From Friedmanniella sp. (lineage in GTDB: Bacteria > Actinomycetota > Actinomycetes > Propionibacteriales > Propionibacteriaceae), in NCBI GenBank assembly GCA_025964935.1, contig JAOPXW010000022.1:1-10123 (forward strand): a DNA stretch of 10,123 nucleotides, read 5' to 3'. The notes under the pieces were generated by a model, which made no database searches, was not told where the DNA came from, and was given only the letters and a program-made list of their open reading frames with translations. The stretch's first letter is position 1. Each line of letters begins with the position of its first letter. Both the position numbers and the translations under genes were made by a program. Below are positions 6,428 through 10,123 of the stretch, piece by piece.

Positions 6428-7150
6428 TCACTTCGACAGGCCCGCCACCAGGTTGATCGTGGTGGCGATGATCACGGCGCCGAAGAGGTAGGACAGCAGG
6501 GCGTGCACCAGCGCCACCCGGCGGACGGCCTTGGTGCTGAAGTCGGTGTCGGAGACCTGGAAGGTCATCCCGATGGTGAAGGCCAGGTAGGCGAAGTCGG
6601 TGTACTGCGGTGGGTCGGTCTCGTTGAAGTCGATGCCCCGCTCGGCCCCGGTGTAGTAGATCCGGGCGTAGCGGGTGGTGTAGATGGTGTGCACGGTCGC
6701 CCAGGCGAGGGCGACGCTGAGCACCCCGAGCCCGGCGGCCAGGTCCTTGGCCGATCCGCTGTCCTTGTTCATCAGGATCAGGCCGACCGCGCCGAGGCTG
6801 GCCACGGCGGCCCCCAGCACGACCACGAAGGCGACCGGCCGGTAGGTGTCGTCCCGCGAGGCGTGCCGGGCGGTGTCGGCGGGTCCGAGCCGCCACAGCG
6901 TGGTCCAGACCCAGACCAGGTAGGTGATCGCGCCGGCCATCCACCCCAGCAGGAGGCCGTATTCCGTGCTCCAGGACAGGCCGGTCATCAGACCGACGGC
7001 CACCCCGAGCCCGGACGAGACCAGGATGCGCAGGGTGCCGGACGGGCCGAGTCGGGCGTCAGGGTCGCGGGTCGTGACCACCGTCGGCGGGGCTGCCCCG
7101 GTCATCGGACCGGCTTCCCGACCGGCCGGGGCTGACTCTGGGGAGGGCAT
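6428..7150 (-). CDS. DUF1345 family integral membrane protein, function unknown
   Basis: A 240-residue polytopic membrane protein of the uncharacterised DUF1345 family. Hydrophobic segments fall near residues 39-60, 62-86, 104-126, 137-157, 185-200 and 210-236, with a polar N-terminus of about 35 residues. Family-like motifs are YARIYYTGAERGIDFNE (about 161-177) and YTDFAYLAFTIGMTFQVSD (183-201), the latter containing the conserved DFAY and FQVSD. The ATG at 7150 is the first base expected of a transcript from the -10-like TAGCGT, so it is probably leaderless. A later in-frame ATG (residue 16) is possible but keeps the same core. It is divergent from the Eis-like gene and upstream of malate synthase with its own likely promoter between them. 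The conserved acidic and aromatic residues hint at transport or sensing, which remains a guess. Confidence 0.85.
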   Translation of the reverse strand: MPSPESAPAGREAGPMTGAAPPTVVTTRDPDARLGPSGTLRILVSSGLGVAVGLMTGLSWSTEYGLLLGWMAGAITYLVWVWTTLWRLGPADTARHASRDDTYRPVAFVVVLGAAVASLGAVGLILMNKDSGSAKDLAAGLGVLSVALAWATVHTIYTTRYARIYYTGAERGIDFNETDPPQYTDFAYLAFTIGMTFQVSDTDFSTKAVRRVALVHALLSYLFGAVIIATTINLVAGLSK

Positions 7151-7156
7151 GCTCCG

Positions 7157-7162
7157 ACGCTA
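7157..7162 (-). promoter_or_regulatory. -10 element TAGCGT for a leaderless DUF1345 transcript
   Basis: TAGCGT (7162-7157) fits the actinobacterial TANNNT consensus and is followed by 6 bases and then the ATG at 7150. No good -35 box lies 16-18 bases upstream. No properly spaced Shine-Dalgarno sequence precedes the ATG; CGGAG ends only one base before it. Confidence 0.45.
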
Positions 7163-7238
7163 GGGTCTCGCCGCTGTGCCGGTCCTGAGGGGCGACCCGG
7201 CCCGTGGGGACGGCCGGTGGGGCCGCCATCATGGGGAG

Positions 7239-8435
7239 GTGACCACGACCGTACGCCGTCTCGGGCCGCAGGACGCGCCGGCCATCCGCCGCCTGGGCGA
7301 GGAGGCGTTCGGCGTCCCGTCGACGCCGGCGACCGAACCCCTCACGGTGGTGGCGGCGGACCGTACGCGCTTCGGGGCCTTCGACGGCGACCGGCTCGTC
7401 GCGCAGTCGACCGACCGGCACTTCGACTCCTGGATGGGTGGCCGGCCGATCCCGACCTCCGGCATCGCCGGAGTGACGGTGGGGGCGGAGGACCGGGGCC
7501 GCGGCGGGCTGGGGCCCCTGTTCGGGGCGATGCTGGAGGCGGCCCGCGACCGGGGCGCCGTCCTCTCGACGCTGTTCCCGACGGCGCCCCGAATCTATCG
7601 CCGGTTCGGCTACGAGCTGGTCGGCTCCTACGACACGGTGGCGGTCCCGACCGCCGCCCTCGCCTCGGTGCCGCGGCCCGCCGGGGTCCTCACCCGGCGG
7701 GCCGAGGTGGGCGACGTGGCGGCGGTCCGGGAGGTCTACGACACCTGGGCGGCCGCCCAGAACGGCCCGCTGACCCGACGCGGGGTGTCCTTCAACGAGT
7801 CGGAGGCCGACTACCTGGCCCGCTTCACCGGCGTCACCCTGGCCGTCGAGGAGGGCCGGACCGTCGGCTACGCGGCCTGGCACCGGGGCCAGGGCTACGG
7901 CGAGCAGGCCACGCTCGAGGTGCAGGACCTGGTCGCGCTCACGGCGGAGGCGTACGCGGCCCTGCTGGCGGTCCTCGGCAGCTTCGCCTCGGTCACCGGC
8001 ACCACCACGATCGCCACCTCCGGGGCCGACCCGGTCCGGCTGTTCCTGCCCGGGCTGGCGTGGTCGGGGGTCGGGGCGTCGGCGTACATGCTCAGGGTGC
8101 TCGACCCGGTCGCGGCCTTCCGGCTGAGGTCCTGGGCGCCCGGCCTGCGGGTCCAGCTGGGCTTCACGCTGCGCGGCGACGCCCTGCCCGGCAACGACGG
8201 CGGCTACCGGATCGCGGTCGCCGACGGTCGGGCAGTGGTCGAGAGGCGACCGGGCGGCCCCGTCCCGGGTGAACGGGTGCTCACCGCCCGGGGCCTGGCC
8301 CTGGCGTACGCCGGGGCCCAGTCCAGCGCGAACCTGCGCTTCGCCGGGCTGCTCAGCGGCGGCCGGGTCGTCGAGGACCAGGACTGGGACGCGCTGCTCG
8401 GTGGCCGTCAGGTCCACATCCGCAACTACTTCTGA
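7239..8435 (+). CDS. Eis-like GNAT family N-acetyltransferase
   Basis: A 398-residue acetyl-CoA-dependent N-acetyltransferase of the Eis architecture: an N-terminal GNAT domain (about 1-130), a second degenerate GNAT-like domain (about 135-290), and a C-terminal sterol-carrier-like domain (about 295-398). Visible features are the acetyl-CoA loop DRGRGGLGPLFGAM (85-98), the IYRRFGYE motif with Tyr120 as likely general acid, and a terminal Phe whose carboxylate acts as base in Eis. Mycobacterial Eis acetylates aminoglycosides and protein lysines; the substrate here is unknown. GTG 7239 is chosen because family homology starts at VTTTVRRLGPQDAPAIRRLG. GGGGAGG abuts that GTG with no spacing, so initiation is unusual; an in-frame GTG at 7176 would add 21 unconvincing residues. 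It is divergent from the DUF1345 gene and followed by a hairpin. Confidence 0.88.
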   Translation: MTTTVRRLGPQDAPAIRRLGEEAFGVPSTPATEPLTVVAADRTRFGAFDGDRLVAQSTDRHFDSWMGGRPIPTSGIAGVTVGAEDRGRGGLGPLFGAMLEAARDRGAVLSTLFPTAPRIYRRFGYELVGSYDTVAVPTAALASVPRPAGVLTRRAEVGDVAAVREVYDTWAAAQNGPLTRRGVSFNESEADYLARFTGVTLAVEEGRTVGYAAWHRGQGYGEQATLEVQDLVALTAEAYAALLAVLGSFASVTGTTTIATSGADPVRLFLPGLAWSGVGASAYMLRVLDPVAAFRLRSWAPGLRVQLGFTLRGDALPGNDGGYRIAVADGRAVVERRPGGPVPGERVLTARGLALAYAGAQSSANLRFAGLLSGGRVVEDQDWDALLGGRQVHIRNYF

Positions 8436-8441
8436 CCGACG

Positions 8442-8461
8442 GGAGCCGTCTCCTCGGCTCC
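8442..8461 (+). terminator. Hairpin after the Eis-like gene, candidate terminator
   Basis: GGAGCCG (8442-8448) and CGGCTCC (8455-8461) form a perfect 7-bp stem with a 6-base loop, 6 bp past the Eis-like stop codon. There is no U-tract, as is common for actinobacterial hairpins. It ends 29 bp before the -10 box of the next gene, so it would separate the two transcripts. Confidence 0.5.
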
Positions 8462-8490
8462 GGCGGCAAGCCGGGGGCCCGGGGTCGCCC

Positions 8491-8496
8491 TAGCCT
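8491..8496 (+). promoter_or_regulatory. -10 element TAGCCT for a leaderless DinB-like transcript
   Basis: TAGCCT matches TANNNT and is followed by exactly 6 bases (8497-8502) and the ATG at 8503. The bases upstream of the ATG (GGCGCC) contain no Shine-Dalgarno sequence. The flanking CCCTAGC is shared with the DUF1345 promoter. No clear -35 box was found. Confidence 0.5.
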
Positions 8497-8502
8497 GGCG
8501 CC

Positions 8503-8976
8503 ATGGAGACCACCGCCGAACGCGCCGTGCTGGAGGGCATGCTCGACACCCAACGCGAGCAGATCGCCGCGCTGCTGGAAGGCCTGGACGAGACGGCCGC
8601 CCGCGCCCGGCTGGTGCCGTCGCTGACCACCCCACTGGGGCTCGTCAAGCACGCCACCTTCGTGGAGAAGGTGTGGTTCCACTCACGGGTCGCCGGGGTG
8701 CCCCGCGCCGAGCTCGGCCTGCCGGACACGGTGGACGAGAGCTTCGTGCTGGCGCCGACGGACACGGTGAGCTCGGTGCGGGCGGGCTTCCTCGCGGCGT
8801 GCGAGACCTCCCGCACCGTTGCGGCGGGGCACGACCTCGACGAGGAGTTCCCCTGGCACCACGGCCCGGTCACCGTCCGCTACATCTACGTGCACGTCAT
8901 CGCCGAGCTGGCCCGGCACGCGGGCCACGGCGACATCCTGGTGGAGCAGCTGCGGGCGGTCAGGACCCGTCCCTGA
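8503..8976 (+). CDS. DinB-like (DUF664) four-helix protein, possible metal-dependent enzyme
   Basis: A 157-residue cytoplasmic protein of the DinB/YfiT-like four-helix superfamily, DUF664 branch, common in actinobacteria. Members bind a divalent metal through three histidines; some are thiol-dependent transferases (mycothiol or bacillithiol), most are uncharacterised. Candidate ligands are His50 in GLVKHATFVEKVWF and His131, His139 and His142 in HVIAELARHAGHGDIL. This C-terminal segment is the clearest family signature. Length is typical. The start is ATG 8503, with MADDT-like helical N-terminus METTAERAVLEGMLDTQREQ and no Shine-Dalgarno sequence but a well-placed -10 box, suggesting leaderless translation. 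The last 17 bp overlap tail-to-tail with the DUF1349 gene. The substrate is unknown; a detoxification role is inference from relatives. Confidence 0.85.
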   Translation: METTAERAVLEGMLDTQREQIAALLEGLDETAARARLVPSLTTPLGLVKHATFVEKVWFHSRVAGVPRAELGLPDTVDESFVLAPTDTVSSVRAGFLAACETSRTVAAGHDLDEEFPWHHGPVTVRYIYVHVIAELARHAGHGDILVEQLRAVRTRP

Positions 8977-9586
8977 GGTCGACCAGCCGGTCGGTCGAGA
9001 ACGCGATCTGGTCGAAGGTCGCCGTGACCCCCTCCCCCGTCGGGGACTGGGCCTCGAAGCCCACCTGATGCTCGGTCAGGGCGTCGCCGAGGGTGAAGAC
9101 GCGCACCAGCGGCCAGGTGGTCCCGTCGAGCGAGGCGTGGAAGGCATAGACGCGGTCGACGCGGGAGATCCGCAGCCAGACCGACCGGTCCCCCACGACG
9201 AAGGCGTTCGCGTCGTCGGAGACGCCGCGGGTCACCACCGAGACCACCATCGGCGCACCGGCCGGTGAGAGCTCGAAGCAGAGCTTGGCCCAGTTGCGCT
9301 CGTCCAGCCAGAGCATCAGCACCCCGGCGTCGAACTGGGAACCGAAGTCCACGCTGACGCGGGCCCGGAGCTGGAAGTCACCCACCCCCGGGGTGCCCAG
9401 GAGGGTGGCCGCGTTCGCGAGGGACTGCGCGTCGGCCGAGTCCTCCCCGCCCGGGTTGATGTAGAAGTCGGTGTGACCGGGCGCGGTGGCGAGCACGGCG
9501 GAGCCCGCGTCGTCCCGCCGCCACACCTCAGGGTGGGACGCGCGCAGCGGGAAGGGCAGCTCGGGGACGGCGAGGCGGTCAGCCAT
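8960..9586 (-). CDS. DUF1349 family protein, concanavalin-like fold, function unknown
   Basis: A 208-residue protein of the DUF1349 family, predicted to have a concanavalin A-like beta-sandwich as in YeaC/YesU-type proteins. Family features include HTDFYINPGG (about 38-47), DFQLRARVSVDFGSQFDAGVL (70-90), and LDERNWAKLCFELSPAGAP. No signal peptide is seen, so it is probably cytoplasmic, and a sugar- or ligand-binding role is only suggested by fold. The start is ATG 9586 with AGGAG (9598-9594) 7 bases upstream. That start lies within the end of the preceding GNAT gene: the overlapping ATGGCTGA (9586-9579) carries start and stop, implying translational coupling. An in-frame ATG at 9736 would add 50 residues that merely read the GNAT gene in another frame, so it is rejected. 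The 3' end overlaps the DinB-like gene by 17 bp. Confidence 0.88.
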   Translation of the reverse strand: MADRLAVPELPFPLRASHPEVWRRDDAGSAVLATAPGHTDFYINPGGEDSADAQSLANAATLLGTPGVGDFQLRARVSVDFGSQFDAGVLMLWLDERNWAKLCFELSPAGAPMVVSVVTRGVSDDANAFVVGDRSVWLRISRVDRVYAFHASLDGTTWPLVRVFTLGDALTEHQVGFEAQSPTGEGVTATFDQIAFSTDRLVDLRDGS

Positions 9587-10123
9587 GGATGGGCTCCTGG
9601 GGTCGTGGGTGTGGGTGTGGGAGGTCGAGCCGGACAATGGCGCGCCCCGGAACCGGCTGCGCCACGCGGTGGAATCCCAGCGCCAGGAACAGCTGCTCCC
9701 GGCCGACGTAGGCGTCGGCCGCGGCGGCTTCCGCACCCGACAGCGGCCAGCCCTCCAGCGCCACCGCCCCCTCGTGACGCGCGAGGGAGGTCGCGGCCCG
9801 CAGCAGGGCGTGACTGACCCCGTGGCCCCGGCGGTCCGGGTGGACGAACAGGCAGGGTACGAGCCACGCGGTGCTGTCCTCGACCCGTGGCCGCTGGCCG
9901 AGCAGGGCGTGCCGCGACGGGCTGGCCCCCAGGTAACGCGACCGCGGGCCGCACGCCGCCCACCCGGCCGGCTGGTCGGCGACGAGGGCCAACACGCCCA
10001 GGGGAGTGCCGGCGGCCGTCATCGTCTCGAAGCGGCGGCGGTTGCCTCCCCCGACCCAGCCGGCGGCGAAGGCCAGCCGTCCGGTGCAGAACGACATGCA
10101 CCAGCAGTGCCGCGTGGTCCGCG
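9579..10123 (-). CDS. GNAT family acetyltransferase, N-terminus beyond the window
   Basis: The C-terminal 180 residues of a GNAT acetyltransferase that transfers acetyl from acetyl-CoA to an unknown amine. The reading frame is open to the window edge, and the visible start RTTRHCWC-MSFCTGRL carries a Cys-Trp-Cys-Met motif typical of the N-terminal strand of one actinobacterial GNAT subfamily, so the ATG at 10097 is probably internal. Other features are GVLALVADQPAGWAACGPRS (central strand pair), the acetyl-CoA segment PCLFVHPDRRGHGVSHALLRAA, EGWPLSG, and AYVGREQLFLALGFHRVAQ near the end. The C-terminal tail HPHPRP is encoded by a short GTGGGT repeat (9605-9621). The stop overlaps the DUF1349 start by 8 bp, so the two form an operon. 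The substrate is unknown. Confidence 0.85.
   Translation of the reverse strand, partial: RTTRHCWCMSFCTGRLAFAAGWVGGGNRRRFETMTAAGTPLGVLALVADQPAGWAACGPRSRYLGASPSRHALLGQRPRVEDSTAWLVPCLFVHPDRRGHGVSHALLRAATSLARHEGAVALEGWPLSGAEAAAADAYVGREQLFLALGFHRVAQPVPGRAIVRLDLPHPHPRPQEPIHG
9594..9598 (-). promoter_or_regulatory. Ribosome binding site deciding the DUF1349 start
   Basis: AGGAG on the minus strand, 7 bases from ATG 9586, lies inside the last codons of the upstream GNAT gene. It supports the start at 9586 over the longer reading at 9736. Confidence 0.6.
9605..9621. repeat. Short GTGGGT tandem repeat
   Basis: Two full copies and one partial copy of GTGGGT lie in the GNAT C-terminal codons. On the coding strand each unit encodes His-Pro, so slippage would change tail length without a frameshift. 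Confidence 0.5.

Noticed and set aside
2542..6456. A very long open frame of about 1300 codons on the plus strand opposite pepN and aceB
   Set aside because: It is Gly/Arg/Val/Pro/His-rich with no recognisable domain and lies antisense to two enzymes with intact catalytic motifs. Long stop-free antisense frames are expected at this GC content.
9587..9736. A longer DUF1349 form starting at 9736
   Set aside because: The extra 50 residues are the GNAT gene read in another frame; ATG 9586 has a good RBS.
10095..10097. ATG 10097 as the true start of the right-edge GNAT gene
   Set aside because: The frame stays open to the edge and the preceding residues HCWC continue a family-like CWCM motif, so the start is probably outside the window.
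1..10123. A defence, mobile, secondary-metabolite or other novel multi-gene system
   Set aside because: No nuclease, toxin, integrase, transposase, helicase, polyketide/peptide synthase or repeat array was seen; the genes belong to common actinobacterial families.

Overview
The window is high-GC DNA with a strong G/C preference at third codon positions, GTG as well as ATG starts, and TANNNT-type -10 boxes. The protein families (actinobacterial-type M1 aminopeptidase N, malate synthase A, Eis-like acetyltransferase, DUF1345, DinB/DUF664, DUF1349) fit a soil or host-associated actinomycete. Genus cannot be fixed from the sequence alone. No tRNA, rRNA, CRISPR array, insertion sequence, phage gene or defence cassette is visible. 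The region reads as an ordinary chromosomal stretch of metabolic and accessory enzymes, and I did not find a new multi-gene system.

Layout. At the left edge a peptide/nickel-type ABC transporter binding lipoprotein (minus strand, runs off the window) diverges from a class III PLP aminotransferase (plus strand). The 446-bp region between them is rich in palindromes and direct repeats and looks regulatory. The aminotransferase converges on a minus-strand pair, malate synthase A followed by aminopeptidase N, separated by only 3 bp. Upstream of these, also on the minus strand, is a DUF1345 membrane protein. Across an 88-bp divergent gap the plus strand carries an Eis-like acetyltransferase, a hairpin, and a DinB-like protein. 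The DinB-like gene overlaps tail-to-tail with a minus-strand DUF1349 gene, which itself overlaps the end of a GNAT acetyltransferase that runs off the right edge.

How the genes relate. The binding lipoprotein and aminotransferase plausibly serve uptake and nitrogen removal from peptides or amines. Aminopeptidase N trims peptides in the cytoplasm, and malate synthase feeds two-carbon units (glyoxylate plus acetyl-CoA) into malate. This is a loose nutrient-scavenging theme rather than a demonstrated pathway, and no isocitrate lyase is present in the window.

The most interesting structure is at promoters. Three genes have a TAGNNT -10-like hexamer exactly 6 nt before a start codon (GTG at 6354, ATG at 7150, ATG at 8503), the geometry expected for leaderless mRNAs. 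For malate synthase this conflicts with the start chosen by homology. The aminotransferase leader has overlapping, mutually exclusive hairpins, and the binding-protein promoter has an operator-like inverted repeat.
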